DNA of 64,000 nt, taken from contig NZ_CP023202.1 in the NCBI RefSeq assembly GCF_000220705.2, positions 7,073,892 to 7,137,891 on the forward strand. The letters run 5' to 3'. This document shows, one piece after another, positions 16,424 through 25,368 of this stretch. This DNA is from Streptomyces xinghaiensis S187. Its GTDB lineage: Bacteria; Actinomycetota; Actinomycetes; Streptomycetales; Streptomycetaceae. The position numbers and the translations under genes were made by a program. Positions within the stretch are counted from its first letter, which is position 1. Each line of letters starts with the position of its first letter. The notes beneath the pieces are model-generated. The model made no database searches. It had not been told where the DNA came from and saw only the letters and a list, made by a program, of their open reading frames with translations.

Positions 16424-17554
16424 GTGCCTCGTGATCGGAAGGTTCGGCGCCTCAAGGAGGTGCCGGACCCCGGCAGCGCCGTGGGCCGGTTGGCAGGCGC
16501 TCTGCGCCGCAGCCGCGCCGCCCGGCGGCTGACCCAGGCCCAGGCAGCCGCCGTCCTCAGCACGTCCGAGTCGACCGTCCAGCGGGCCGAAGCCGGAGTC
16601 TCCACGCCGAAGAAGTACGTCGTTGAGGGTTACGTTGCCAAGCTCGGTCTCGACCCGGAGGAGGCAGAACATCTCCTCACCGAGGCCACCCGACCTCCCG
16701 GACGGCAGCGTCGCGTTCTGACCCAGGCCCCGCACCCGGGCCTGGTGAGCACCAGAGAGGAACTCGGACGGGCGCTGGCCCGGGTGTGGGAGGAGGACAA
16801 CTGCCCCTCCCCCCGAGGCATGCAGGATCGGGCGGACAAGGCCGCAGCTCGGACGGCTGGCCAGCAGCAGGTGTCGACGCAGTATGCGTTCCTGTCCAAG
16901 AGCGCCGCGTACCGGATCGCCCACCGCCGGCAGCTGCCGAGCAGAGTGGAGCAGCTGCGGTCATACCTGCACGCGTGCCGGGTCAAGGAGAACGGGTACG
17001 AGGTCTGGGTCGCGGCTTACCACCGGGTCAAGGTCAAAGAGAAGGAGGAAGCGAAGGCCAGGACAGAGGCCAGGGCCGAGGAACGGCGCAGGTGGCGTGG
17101 CGAGGCGGGTCGACGCCGGGCCATTGAGATCATGCTGAAAGCCCGGTTGATTCCGGCCGAGTCCTTCTCCGGATCTGCCACCGCACCATGGACGGCCCGG
17201 TGCCGGGACTGCGGCCTGGTCGGCCGCTTTCGTCTCGCCTCCGTCCGGCAGGGGCACGGATGCCGTGAGTGCGCTTCCCCGCCTCAGTCGGCAGGCCGCG
17301 ACGGAGACTCCGCTGTGCCGGCCGGGACGCCCCCCGAAGCGGACCAGGCCCTGGCCAGGGCGCGGGTACCAGCCGTGCCCGGCTCCGGGGCGGAAGCGCT
17401 GTGGGCCGGTCACTGCGCGACGTGCGGGTCTGCCGGCGGATCGGAGTACGGCAACTCCCGCTCCGTGGACTCCGCCCAGGGGTCCTGCCGGATGTGCGGC
17501 AGATCGCGGGAGACCGGTACGGAAGCCGATAGCGGGGTGCGGAGTGTGGTCTGA
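16424..17554 (+). CDS. HTH protein with two C-terminal zinc-ribbon-like Cys clusters
   Basis: The 376-residue protein starts with an XRE-type helix-turn-helix (residues ~20-75; LTQAQAAAVLSTSESTVQRAE). A long charged helical middle follows (~180-240, lysine/glutamate/arginine-rich, possible coiled coil). It ends with two paired-cysteine modules: CRDCGLV...CRECA near 264-285 and CATCG...CRMCGR near 328-360. Such CxxC pairs usually bind zinc. The combination suggests a nucleic-acid-binding regulator. The GTG 16424 start lies 8 bp after the small membrane gene. No named family is recognised. Confidence 0.7.
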   Translation: MPRDRKVRRLKEVPDPGSAVGRLAGALRRSRAARRLTQAQAAAVLSTSESTVQRAEAGVSTPKKYVVEGYVAKLGLDPEEAEHLLTEATRPPGRQRRVLTQAPHPGLVSTREELGRALARVWEEDNCPSPRGMQDRADKAAARTAGQQQVSTQYAFLSKSAAYRIAHRRQLPSRVEQLRSYLHACRVKENGYEVWVAAYHRVKVKEKEEAKARTEARAEERRRWRGEAGRRRAIEIMLKARLIPAESFSGSATAPWTARCRDCGLVGRFRLASVRQGHGCRECASPPQSAGRDGDSAVPAGTPPEADQALARARVPAVPGSGAEALWAGHCATCGSAGGSEYGNSRSVDSAQGSCRMCGRSRETGTEADSGVRSVV

Positions 17555-17675
17555 CCAGTACCGGGGGGCGGGGGTTTTGCCCGGGCAGCAGCGGGACGAG
17601 CGCCCGACCGGGGCTGACGGCGGCTCCCGGCCGGAGCGCCATCAGCTGAGCCGACCCGCCTTCGCCGGGCTGGGG

Positions 17676-19046
17676 TCACGCTGCCAGTGTGGTGCGGGCC
17701 CGCTCGCGGAAGTCCCGGGCGTCCGGCACAGGGTAGGGAGCAAGGCGTTCGGCCAGGTTGAGCAACGGCGCGACGGTGCGGTGGGAGCTGATGGTCTCGG
17801 TCAGGTCCAGCGCGGCGTCGGCGGTCGCGCACGCCCGCTCGATCTGGCCCTGGGCGAACTGCGCGTCGGCCTGACGGGATAGGTAAAGGGCGTGGGTGCG
17901 TACGGACGTGGGGGCGAATAGGGCGTGGGCCTGGGCGAAGGCGGCTTCGGCGGGGCCGGGCTGGTTCATGTCGCGGTGGCTGGAGGCGCGGGCGCCGAGG
18001 ATCTCGGCCTGGTTGAACCAGTAGGACCAGTCGGGGTCGGTGTGGCCGTCGGCTTGGGTCAGGAGCGCTTCGGCGCGGTCGAAGTCCGTCCAGCAGCGGG
18101 TGTCGCCCAGGTGGGCGCGGGCGCGCCCGCGCCGGGTGAGGAAGAGGGCCTGGACGCGCGGGGTGGTCGTGCCGCGGATTGAGGCCAGGGCGGTGTTGGC
18201 CATGTCCTCGGCGTCGTGCAGGCGGCCGGTGTTGTAGGCGCTGACGCTCCAGAAGCTGAGGGCATTGGCCCCGAGCGCGTTGTCTCCGGCGACACGCGCG
18301 GCCCGTAGAGCGGTGTCGAAGGTGCCGTCGGCGCACTCGCCTTTCACGTCGAACAGGGCGGCGGCGCGCTGGCGGGCGAGGTCGGAGGCGGCGGCGTACA
18401 GGCGGGCGCCGTGCGCGTCGGTGTAGGAGCGGTCGCGGATCAGGCCGTGGACCAGGGCGAGGGCGCTGGAGGCTTCGGCCAGGACGGTGCCGCCGCCGTC
18501 CTCATCGTCCATCCGCCGCAGCATTTGGGCCCGGTCCTCGATCTTTGCCACCGCGGCTTCGCCGATGCGGCGGCCGGTGGTGAGTTGGCCGGCGGCCACC
18601 GGGTCGGCCGTCAGCCAGGCCAGCAGCGAGGCGGTCAGTGTTCCCCCGGCGATCAGGACGAGCTCCCTGCGTGTGACGTCCATGGCGCTACCCCTTGCGA
18701 GTTCGGTCAGGGACTGGGAGGCGCCGAGCAGCGTCCACGGCCGGGGAGTTGGCCGTTGGGCGGGGTCCTCGGACAGCCACTCCGGCCATGGTCGCGCATC
18801 CACGGCGCCCGGTGGAATACCAAGCAGGTCGGCAATGAGCCGCTGGGTGGGCAGATCCGGGGTCCGGTCGTGTTCCCAGTACCACACGCCGTCGCGGCGG
18901 GTATGCAGCGGACGGCCGCGTTTGCGGCTGTGCGCGCGCAGGTGGCGGGCCAGTTCCGACTGGTTCCAGCCGCGTGCGTGGCGGGCTCGGGCCAGCAGGT
19001 AGCCGCGGGTCGTGCCGGCGTCTTTCCGGTGGGGGTCGAGTTCCAT
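17676..19046 (-). CDS. XRE-family regulator with TPR-like C-terminus (NsdA-like architecture)
   Basis: The ~456-residue protein has an N-terminal XRE HTH (residues ~12-60; RHARGWNQSELARHLRAH, then GVWYWEHDRTPDLPTQRLIA). A short hydrophobic stretch lies near residue 130 (LIAGGTLTASLLAWL), and helical TPR-like repeats run to the end. This is the build of Streptomyces pleiotropic XRE-TPR regulators such as NsdA. ATG 19046 has GGAGG at the right spacing, better than ATG 19067. It is divergent from the glycosyltransferase operon across a region with an inverted repeat, so it is the likely regulator of that operon. Confidence 0.82.
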   Translation of the reverse strand: MELDPHRKDAGTTRGYLLARARHARGWNQSELARHLRAHSRKRGRPLHTRRDGVWYWEHDRTPDLPTQRLIADLLGIPPGAVDARPWPEWLSEDPAQRPTPRPWTLLGASQSLTELARGSAMDVTRRELVLIAGGTLTASLLAWLTADPVAAGQLTTGRRIGEAAVAKIEDRAQMLRRMDDEDGGGTVLAEASSALALVHGLIRDRSYTDAHGARLYAAASDLARQRAAALFDVKGECADGTFDTALRAARVAGDNALGANALSFWSVSAYNTGRLHDAEDMANTALASIRGTTTPRVQALFLTRRGRARAHLGDTRCWTDFDRAEALLTQADGHTDPDWSYWFNQAEILGARASSHRDMNQPGPAEAAFAQAHALFAPTSVRTHALYLSRQADAQFAQGQIERACATADAALDLTETISSHRTVAPLLNLAERLAPYPVPDARDFRERARTTLAA

Positions 19047-19139
19047 CAACGCCTCCGCTGTGCGCATGACCGGGCACGTACGGTGAGCGGCACTGTAGTG
19101 GGCCGACGGTCACGACGGGAGCGGCCCGGGCGTTGCTCC

Positions 19140-19171
19140 GTGTTGCTCGCAGGCGCAGCACACAGCAACAC
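19140..19171. promoter_or_regulatory. Inverted repeat GTGTTGCT...AGCAACAC in a divergent promoter region
   Basis: Perfect 8-bp arms (19140-19147 and 19164-19171) separated by 16 nt lie between the XRE-TPR regulator and the glycosyltransferase gene. A further GTTGCTC at 19132 adds a direct repeat of one half-site. It is a plausible operator for the regulator; binding is inferred from position. Confidence 0.5.
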
Positions 19172-19303
19172 CTCCGGCCCTACCCGAGGGCCTGTCAGGT
19201 CGGCAGCGTAGAGGGCGATCGCCACCACCACGGCCGTGACGAACTCGTGAGCGAGGCGCACGCTGTGCCGCCGCGTCCGGCCGGACACACCGCAGGAGGA
19301 GAC

Positions 19304-20671
19304 ATGGGGTCATTCCCTGACGCCCTGCACATCTGTACCTATGACGTGAGGGGCACCCTGGTGGACTGCGGGCAGCCCAAGCCTGTCCGGGAGACGGGTC
19401 TGGTCACGCACACCCACCAGCTGCTGCGCGGCCTCGCCCGCCGGCACCCGAACATCACAGTCGCTGTCACCCAGACCGGCGCGGTCACAGCGCGGCGGGT
19501 AGGCGGCCTGCTCACCCCCGAGGGCCTGACGGTTGACCTGCGGACGGTCGCCACCCGGTTCCCGCAATACCTGCGCGATCCGCGCGGCGCCAAGAGCGCC
19601 TCGCGGGTGAGGCGCTACTACGAAGACGAGATCGACCACCAGGACAACCCGGTGTGGGCCTCCCTTGCCGGGCAGTACGCGCACGCTCTCGCTGCCGCAG
19701 GGATCCCCCACCTGCTCCTGCAGAACATCAACCCTCTGGTCAGTGTCCTGAAAGCCGAGGAGCTCGGCCTGCTGGACGGACCGCCGGACGGGCTGAGCGT
19801 CACCGGTGTGCTGCACGACGCGGCGGGTGCCGGGCGGCGCTTGGGCTACCTGGCCCGGCGGGCCCGGCGCACGGCCATCCGGCTGCAGCTGATCGCCGTC
19901 TCGGAATCGGTCCGGCGGGAAGCGGTCGACGCCGGAGTTCCCGGCGACCTGGTGACCACGATCGTCAACGGCCTGGATGTCGGCGACTTCGAGGACCGGC
20001 TGCGGCAGGCCCGGAGTGCGAAGGTCTTCGCGCGAGTCCGGGAGCGCAACCAGCTGCCCGCCGGGCACCGCGTCGTGCTGGTCTCGGCCCGCCGGGTGTC
20101 CTGGAAGGGCCACGAGGACGTTATCCGGGCCGCCGCCCGGCTCGATCAGCGCGGCCTGCTGGCCGACACCGTGGTGGTGTTCAACGGCGCGGGACTGCTG
20201 GATACCCGGTCCCCGGACTACGAGGACCACCTGACCCGGCTGATCAGCGAGCTCGACCTGACCGGAAAAGTCGTCCTGCTCGACGAGCTCAGCCGTGAGG
20301 AGGTCGCCTCCTGCTACACCGCGGCGCACGCCGCAGTGCTCGCGTCGCGGGAGCCGGAGCCGTTCGGGTACGCCAACATCGAGGCGATGCTGGCCGGGGT
20401 GCCGGTCATCGCCACCGGACACGGCGGACCGCTGGAGTACATCAGGGACCAGGCCTCCGGGCTGCTGGTTCCGCCTGCCGCCCCGGACGCCATCGCGGCG
20501 GCCCTGCAACGGCTGCTGACCGACGACGCTCTGCACGCCCGCATCGCGGCCGCGGGCCGGGCGTCAGCCGAGCGGTTCACCCTGGAAGCCATGATCGACG
20601 GCTATGTGGCGGCGATCAGCGCGGGCACCGCCTCGCCGGCCGCGGCAGTGCAAGAGGCCGGTGCACGATGA
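19304..20671 (+). CDS. GT4-type glycosyltransferase
   Basis: The 455-residue protein has the GT-B layout. The C-terminal nucleotide-sugar domain shows VVLVSARRVSWKGHEDVIRA (from about 263), the REPEPFGYANIEAMLAGVPV segment with the EPFG and E-x7-E type signature, and GGPLEYIRDQASGLLVPP. These are hallmarks of GT4 retaining glycosyltransferases, which move a sugar from a nucleotide donor. The N-terminal acceptor domain (ALHICTYDVRGTLVDCGQ) gives no clue to the acceptor. ATG 19304 has GGAGGAGA upstream. It is the first gene of a four-gene operon and overlaps the carbamoyltransferase by 4 bp. Confidence 0.88.
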   Translation: MGSFPDALHICTYDVRGTLVDCGQPKPVRETGLVTHTHQLLRGLARRHPNITVAVTQTGAVTARRVGGLLTPEGLTVDLRTVATRFPQYLRDPRGAKSASRVRRYYEDEIDHQDNPVWASLAGQYAHALAAAGIPHLLLQNINPLVSVLKAEELGLLDGPPDGLSVTGVLHDAAGAGRRLGYLARRARRTAIRLQLIAVSESVRREAVDAGVPGDLVTTIVNGLDVGDFEDRLRQARSAKVFARVRERNQLPAGHRVVLVSARRVSWKGHEDVIRAAARLDQRGLLADTVVVFNGAGLLDTRSPDYEDHLTRLISELDLTGKVVLLDELSREEVASCYTAAHAAVLASREPEPFGYANIEAMLAGVPVIATGHGGPLEYIRDQASGLLVPPAAPDAIAAALQRLLTDDALHARIAAAGRASAERFTLEAMIDGYVAAISAGTASPAAAVQEAGAR

Positions 20672-22299
20672 CCTACATCCTGGGAGTCAACGCAGGGTTC
20701 GGCGTCTTCCACGACCCCGCCGCCTGCCTGGTCGACGGGCACGGCAGAGTGCTGGCGTTCATCGAGGAGGAGCGGCTGAACCGGGTCCGCCACTCGCCCG
20801 GGGTGAAGGCCCCGGCGCTGGCGGTTGACCGGTGCCTGGAAACCGCCGGGATCAAGGCGGCCGACGTCGATGCCGTGGCCGTGGGCTGGGACGAACCGCG
20901 CATGAGCGACCGCCACGGCACCCACTGGCACTACGACAGCCCCCGCCACTTGCTCAGCCAGCTCGGCTTCTACGAGCGGCGACTGCCGGACCTGCAGTTC
21001 GTCCCGCACCACCAGGCGCACGCCGCCTCAGCCTTCCACGCCAGCCCGTACCACCAGGCGGCCGTCCTGGTGGTCGACGGCAACGGTGAGGACGAGTGCA
21101 TCTCCATCTACCGGGCCCGCCGCGGCGAGCCACTGGTGCGGCTGGACCGCTGGCCACAGGTCTTCAGCCTCGGCCACCTGTACGAGGCGGCCAGCCACTG
21201 GCTGGGACTGGGCCGGCGGGGCGCCGGGAAGACGATGGGCCTGGCCGCCTACGGCGGCGGCCAGGACATGCCGGATCCCGGGTGGCTGACCATCGGCTGG
21301 GACGGACTGGTCTCCACCCTGGGCACTGACACCAGCCAGGACTACGACGCGACCAAGGACCGCTGGCGCAAACGCATCCGCCGCTTCGCCGGCGCCGCCG
21401 GCCCGGCCCAGCCCATCGGGAAGCTGGACACCGATCCGAACGCAGTGAAGGTCGCCGCGGCCGCGCAGGCCACCGTCGAGACCGTGATGAGCTGGATGGC
21501 CGGCCAGGCCCGGACGATGACCGGCATCACGCACCTGTGCATCGCCGGGGGAGTCGGCCTGAACTGCGCGGCCAACGGCCGCCTGCCCGGCCCTCTGTAC
21601 GTGCCGCCGGTCCCGCACGACGCTGGGGTGGCGCTCGGCGCCGCCTGGTCCCTCGCAGCCCCCCGCGAGCCAACCGTCTTCCACGCCTACACCGGCGGCT
21701 GGCCCGGCCCGCTCCCCGCCGGCACCGACAGCGCCACCACGCACGAGCTGGACCCCGACCGCGTGGCGGACCTGCTGGCCGATGGCCGCATCGTCGGCGT
21801 GTGCCGGGGCCGCAGCGAGGCCGGCCCCCGCGCGCTGTGCCACCGATCCTTCCTGGCCTCCCCGGTCACCGCCGGAATGCGGCAGCGGATGAACAGCCTC
21901 AAACGCCGTGAGCCGTGGCGCCCCTTCGGGCCGGTCACCCACGCCGACCCCGGCCTGTGGGAGCCGGCCGGGCACCTGGAGCGGTACATGATCGGCGCCA
22001 CCCGCCTCACGGCGAAAGGTGCCGCCGCAGTGCCTGCAGTGGCACACGCCGACGGCACGACCCGCCCGCAGCGTCTGGACAGGGGACAGGAGGACTTCGT
22101 GGCCACCGTTCTGGACGCTCTGGTCCAGCGCGGCCACCCGCCGGTACTGCTGAACACCAGCCTCAACGGACCTGGCGAACCGCTGGTGGAAACCACCGAG
22201 CAGGCCTTGAGGTGTGCACGGCGGCTCGGCGCGGACGCCCTCGTAACCGACCACGCGCTGCTGCTGATCAAACGCGAGCAGACGGCGGCCGCGGCATGA
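20668..22299 (+). CDS. NodU/CmcH-family O-carbamoyltransferase
   Basis: The 543-residue protein matches O-carbamoyltransferases of nodulation and antibiotic pathways. The N-terminal ASKHA-like domain has the metal-binding histidine motif PHHQAHAASAF near residue 112 and VVDGNGEDECISIY. The middle has GAGKTMGLAAYG and the glycine motif IAGGVGLNCAANG. The C-terminal YrdC-like/carbamoyl-binding part has VCRGRSEAGPRALCHRSFL and LLNTSLNGPGEP. These enzymes use carbamoyl phosphate and ATP to form a carbamoyl-adenylate and then carbamoylate a hydroxyl. Overlaps of 4 bp with both neighbours show tight coupling. Confidence 0.9.
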   Translation: MTYILGVNAGFGVFHDPAACLVDGHGRVLAFIEEERLNRVRHSPGVKAPALAVDRCLETAGIKAADVDAVAVGWDEPRMSDRHGTHWHYDSPRHLLSQLGFYERRLPDLQFVPHHQAHAASAFHASPYHQAAVLVVDGNGEDECISIYRARRGEPLVRLDRWPQVFSLGHLYEAASHWLGLGRRGAGKTMGLAAYGGGQDMPDPGWLTIGWDGLVSTLGTDTSQDYDATKDRWRKRIRRFAGAAGPAQPIGKLDTDPNAVKVAAAAQATVETVMSWMAGQARTMTGITHLCIAGGVGLNCAANGRLPGPLYVPPVPHDAGVALGAAWSLAAPREPTVFHAYTGGWPGPLPAGTDSATTHELDPDRVADLLADGRIVGVCRGRSEAGPRALCHRSFLASPVTAGMRQRMNSLKRREPWRPFGPVTHADPGLWEPAGHLERYMIGATRLTAKGAAAVPAVAHADGTTRPQRLDRGQEDFVATVLDALVQRGHPPVLLNTSLNGPGEPLVETTEQALRCARRLGADALVTDHALLLIKREQTAAAA

Positions 22300-23060
22300 C
22301 AGCCACGCCACCGCATCTCCGCCCGCCCGCTGGCTACGCCAAGATCGGCGACGGTGAACACAGCGAAGTCTTCCGCCGCGGCGGCAGCCGGTACTGCATC
22401 CAACTCTTCCGGCCCGACACACCACTCACCGTCGAGAGGATCGAAACGGAGTATGCCTACCTCCAGCAGGCGTACTCCGCCCTGCCCCGCCTCATCCCCC
22501 GCCAGCGCCTGTTCACCGACAACCCGCATGCCCCCCTGGCCCACGCAGTGCTGGTCAAGCAGTGGGTAGAGGTCGACACCTCCCGGCCACTGCACCTCCT
22601 GCGCGCCAACGACCTCACCCCCGCCACGCTTGCCCAGCTCAACCAGTTCGTCGCGATCACCCGGACCCTGCTGGACCGGGCGCCGACCGAGGAAACCCTG
22701 CTGCCGGACATCATCGACAACCGGTTCCGCAACCTGGCCCTGGACACCGCAGGGCAACTGCGGCTGCTCGACACCAACCAGCTCATCAATACCCATGCGC
22801 TGCGGGCCCTGGCCCCCGGCCGGCACCTGGACCTCACCCGCCGCCCCATCCACGCCATGGTGCTGCGACGCCTGATGTTCCTCGACGCCGCCTTCCGCGG
22901 CCGTACCTGCGACCAACTCACCACCGACCCCGTCTACGCCCGCTACCTGACCCCAGCCGGCTTCGACATCCTCTTCCAGGCGAGCGCCGAAACAGGCGAA
23001 CCCTGCGGCGGGACGCACGAGGCGGCCACAGCACCACCCCGCCTCTGGCACCATAGGTAA
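22296..23060 (+). CDS. Phosphotransferase-like (protein-kinase-fold) protein
   Basis: The 254-residue protein has features of the kinase/aminoglycoside-phosphotransferase fold: a glycine-rich loop KIGDGEHSEVFRR near residue 17, then a catalytic-loop-like DIIDNRFRNLALD near residue 146, and RLLDTNQ where a metal-binding Asp is expected. It would phosphorylate a small molecule or protein using ATP. The substrate is unknown; operon position suggests the sugar or nucleoside intermediate made by its neighbours. No closer family is recognised. Confidence 0.65.
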   Translation: MTATPPHLRPPAGYAKIGDGEHSEVFRRGGSRYCIQLFRPDTPLTVERIETEYAYLQQAYSALPRLIPRQRLFTDNPHAPLAHAVLVKQWVEVDTSRPLHLLRANDLTPATLAQLNQFVAITRTLLDRAPTEETLLPDIIDNRFRNLALDTAGQLRLLDTNQLINTHALRALAPGRHLDLTRRPIHAMVLRRLMFLDAAFRGRTCDQLTTDPVYARYLTPAGFDILFQASAETGEPCGGTHEAATAPPRLWHHR

Positions 23061-23096
23061 CGACCCACTCACCAAAAGCGATCATGAAGGATTCTC

Positions 23097-23948
23097 ATGC
23101 TGCGCATCGCTCTGCCCAACAAAGGTTCCCTTTCCGGACCAGCGGGCGCGATGCTCCATGAAGCCGGATACCGCCAGCGAAGTGACTCCAAAGAGCTCGT
23201 CGTCGTCGACGAGCAGAACGACGTCGAGTTCTTCTACCTGCGCCCCCGCGACATCGCCGTCTACGTCGGCTCCGGCCAGCTCGACATCGGCATCACCGGC
23301 CGCGACCTCCTGCTGGACTCCGCCGCGGCGGCTGAAGAAGTCCTGCAACTGGGCTTCGCCCGCTCCACCTTCCACTTCGCCGGCACCCCCGGGACCGCCG
23401 AATCGGTGCACGACCTGGCTGGGATGACGATCGCCACCTCCTACCCCGGCGTGGTGGCCAAGCACCTGGCCGACCAAGGCGTCCACGCCGGGAATATCGT
23501 CCGTCTCGACGGCGCGGTGGAGACCTCGCTGCGGCTCGGCGTCGCCCAGGTGATCGCCGACGTCGTCGAAACCGGAACGACACTGGCCCACCTGGGCCTG
23601 GTGGTCATCGGCGAACCGCTGATGGAATCCGAAGCCATCGTCATCCGCCCTGCCGGAGCGGACACCACCAACGAGGCCGTCCAGAGGTTCCTGCGCCGCC
23701 TGCAAAGCGTCCAGGTTGCCCGCTCCTACGTGATGATGGACTACGACATCCGCATGGAAGACGTGGAGGCAGCCGTGGCTCTCACGCCCGGCCTGGAGTC
23801 ACCGACCGTCTCCCCGCTCCACAAGCAGGGCTGGGCGGCCGTCCGCGCCATGGTCCCGGCCGACCAGGCTCAGCACATCATGGACAAACTGGAGACCGTC
23901 GGCGCCCGCGCCATCCTGACCACCCGCATCCACGCCTGCCGAGTCTGA
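23097..23948 (+). CDS. hisG: ATP phosphoribosyltransferase (HisG, long form), pathway-associated copy
   Basis: The 283-residue protein reads as a complete long-form HisG: LRIALPNKGSLSGPAGAML at the start, DIGITGRDLLL, IATSYPGVVAKHL, the PRPP-binding-like region around DGAVETSLRLGVAQVIADVVETGTTL, and a C-terminal regulatory ACT-like part (VSPLHKQGWAAVRAMV). HisG joins ATP and PRPP to give N1-(5-phosphoribosyl)-ATP, the first step of histidine synthesis. Here it is the last gene of the glycosyltransferase/carbamoyltransferase/kinase operon, with a 36-bp gap. No other his gene is nearby, so it is probably a second copy recruited to a dedicated pathway. Confidence 0.9.
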   Translation: MLRIALPNKGSLSGPAGAMLHEAGYRQRSDSKELVVVDEQNDVEFFYLRPRDIAVYVGSGQLDIGITGRDLLLDSAAAAEEVLQLGFARSTFHFAGTPGTAESVHDLAGMTIATSYPGVVAKHLADQGVHAGNIVRLDGAVETSLRLGVAQVIADVVETGTTLAHLGLVVIGEPLMESEAIVIRPAGADTTNEAVQRFLRRLQSVQVARSYVMMDYDIRMEDVEAAVALTPGLESPTVSPLHKQGWAAVRAMVPADQAQHIMDKLETVGARAILTTRIHACRV

Positions 23949-24110
23949 ACCAGACCGGAACCGTTCCCGGCCCCGGAGACCGCCCTCCCCCGTGGCGCAA
24001 CCTCCGGGGCCGAACCCCGCACACAGCCGTGCCCGACGCCGCAGACCCTCCAACCCCGCACGAGCTGAGGGCTTCCGCACGCCGACCGCACGCGAACCGG
24101 CCTGCGATCC

Positions 24111-24130
24111 CGGGAGTGATATCACTCCCG
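24111..24130. promoter_or_regulatory. Perfect 20-bp palindrome CGGGAGTGATATCACTCCCG
   Basis: A fully symmetrical 20-bp site lies 12 bp upstream of a TAGAGT -10-like hexamer (24143) and about 60 bp before the antitoxin-like gene. It is in the right place to be a -35-overlapping operator for autoregulation. Confidence 0.7.
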
Positions 24131-24190
24131 CTGCGCCGTCGCTAGAGTGGTCTCGGAAGCGAGAAAATGTCACCGGCCCGGGGAGCGGTC

Positions 24191-24475
24191 ATGAGTGAGC
24201 CGTGGACCATCGAACGCATCCGCGACGCTCTCGATGATCCAGAACTGGCCAAGCGGTTCCTCACGGAAATCAACCGGGCGCCAGCCCACGAACTGCTGCA
24301 GACCTTCGCCCGCTGGGAGCGCACAGCGAAGGACATCACCGCCGCCATCGAACGCGGCCGTGAGCTGGCCGCGTTCGATGAGCGGGGCGAGGAACCGCCG
24401 GGGGAGTGGTCAGACGCGACCGACCGGGTCCTGGCGGAGGCGGGGCGCATCCGGGCTGCCCGGGGCGCTGCCTGA
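24191..24475 (+). CDS. Antitoxin-like protein (DUF6247-like)
   Basis: The 94-residue protein is helical and acidic (WTIERIRDALDDPELAKRFL, then ARWERTAKDITAAIERGRELA), as in actinobacterial antitoxins encoded before RelE-type toxins. ATG 24191 has GGGGAGCGG upstream and is preferred to ATG 24167. A perfect palindrome at 24111 precedes it. The toxin-like gene follows after 115 bp, a wider gap than usual. Confidence 0.65.
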   Translation: MSEPWTIERIRDALDDPELAKRFLTEINRAPAHELLQTFARWERTAKDITAAIERGRELAAFDERGEEPPGEWSDATDRVLAEAGRIRAARGAA

Positions 24476-24590
24476 TCGGTCAACCGGATCACACAGGGTC
24501 GCCGAACCGCTACGCTGTTCCTCGGGTGCGCGGGGGCCTACAGACGTTGATCCGTAGGGCGCATTGCGTCCAGGTCCGAGGGGGAGGCCC

Positions 24591-24833
24591 TTGTACCGCC
24601 TCAAGTTCGATCCGTCGGCCGAGGTCGTCTTCGACTCGCTACCGCCACACGTCAGCGAAGAGCTCACCCTGGCTCTGGCCGACGCCTGCTACGACCCTCT
24701 CGGCACGACCCGCTCCTACGGGGAAGCCGACGACGTCATGCGGACGGTGGTCACCGAGCACGCCCAAGTCGTCCTCCTCGTCGGCCACACCCTCAAGACG
24801 ATCACGGTGCTGCAGGTCGGCCATCTCGGATGA
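24591..24833 (+). CDS. RelE/ParE-fold toxin-like protein
   Basis: The 80-residue product has the compact RelE-like order: YRLKFDPSAEVVFDSLPP, a helix (VSEELTLALADACYDPLG), then strands VMRTVVTEHAQVVLLVGHTL and KTITVLQVGHL. RelE-family toxins cut mRNA on ribosomes or poison gyrase (ParE). TTG 24591 is preceded by GAGGGGGAGG, and family members also begin at this point. With the preceding gene it is a likely type II toxin-antitoxin module. Confidence 0.72.
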   Translation: MYRLKFDPSAEVVFDSLPPHVSEELTLALADACYDPLGTTRSYGEADDVMRTVVTEHAQVVLLVGHTLKTITVLQVGHLG

Positions 24834-25007
24834 CAACGCCAGCCCACTGGTTAAGGGCCGCTCCGGGCCGGGGAAATCGGCGCGTCTGCGCGCCGTCGTC
24901 CCAGCCCCGCCGGGAGCAGTAGGGGCTCGGCGCCGCCCGTCTGTCCCGGGCTCAAGGCCGCCCGAGGGAACCACCGGCTTCGCCGGCGGGGGGATCGATC
25001 GCTGTGG

Positions 25008-25220
25008 CTACGACTCGGCGGGGGCCGGCAGGCGGCGGGCGAGCGCTCCGGCGAGTTCGTAGGCCACCTCCGACTCTTCACCACCGCAGGAGCCAAGGAG
25101 TTCCAGCAGCTGCACCACCGCCCTGGCCTCCCCCAGCGAAAGCAGAGGCAAGCGTGGCTCCTTTTCCCCAGCCAGAACCCACAGGCCCGCCGCGTCACCC
25201 GCTGTGATCATCTCCGCCAT
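25008..25220 (-). CDS. Small hypothetical protein
   Basis: A 70-residue acidic/leucine-rich frame (LLSLGEARAVVQLLELLG, then SEVAYELAGALARRL) starts at ATG 25220 (GTG 25229 is possible). Composition is protein-like, with a helix pair. No ribosome-binding site of note and no family recognised. Confidence 0.5.
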   Translation of the reverse strand: MAEMITAGDAAGLWVLAGEKEPRLPLLSLGEARAVVQLLELLGSCGGEESEVAYELAGALARRLPAPAES

Positions 25221-25368
25221 GCCCGGCACAACGGCGCCGAGGCCTAATGAGTCACTCCGCGCCCATTGGGCGGACTACTACCCGCGCACCCGGGAAAGGG
25301 GTGGAGAGCAGGAAGGCCGAGCTATCTCTTCCCTCTCTCGGGCGGGTCCAGCCGAGCCGGAGAAGCCA

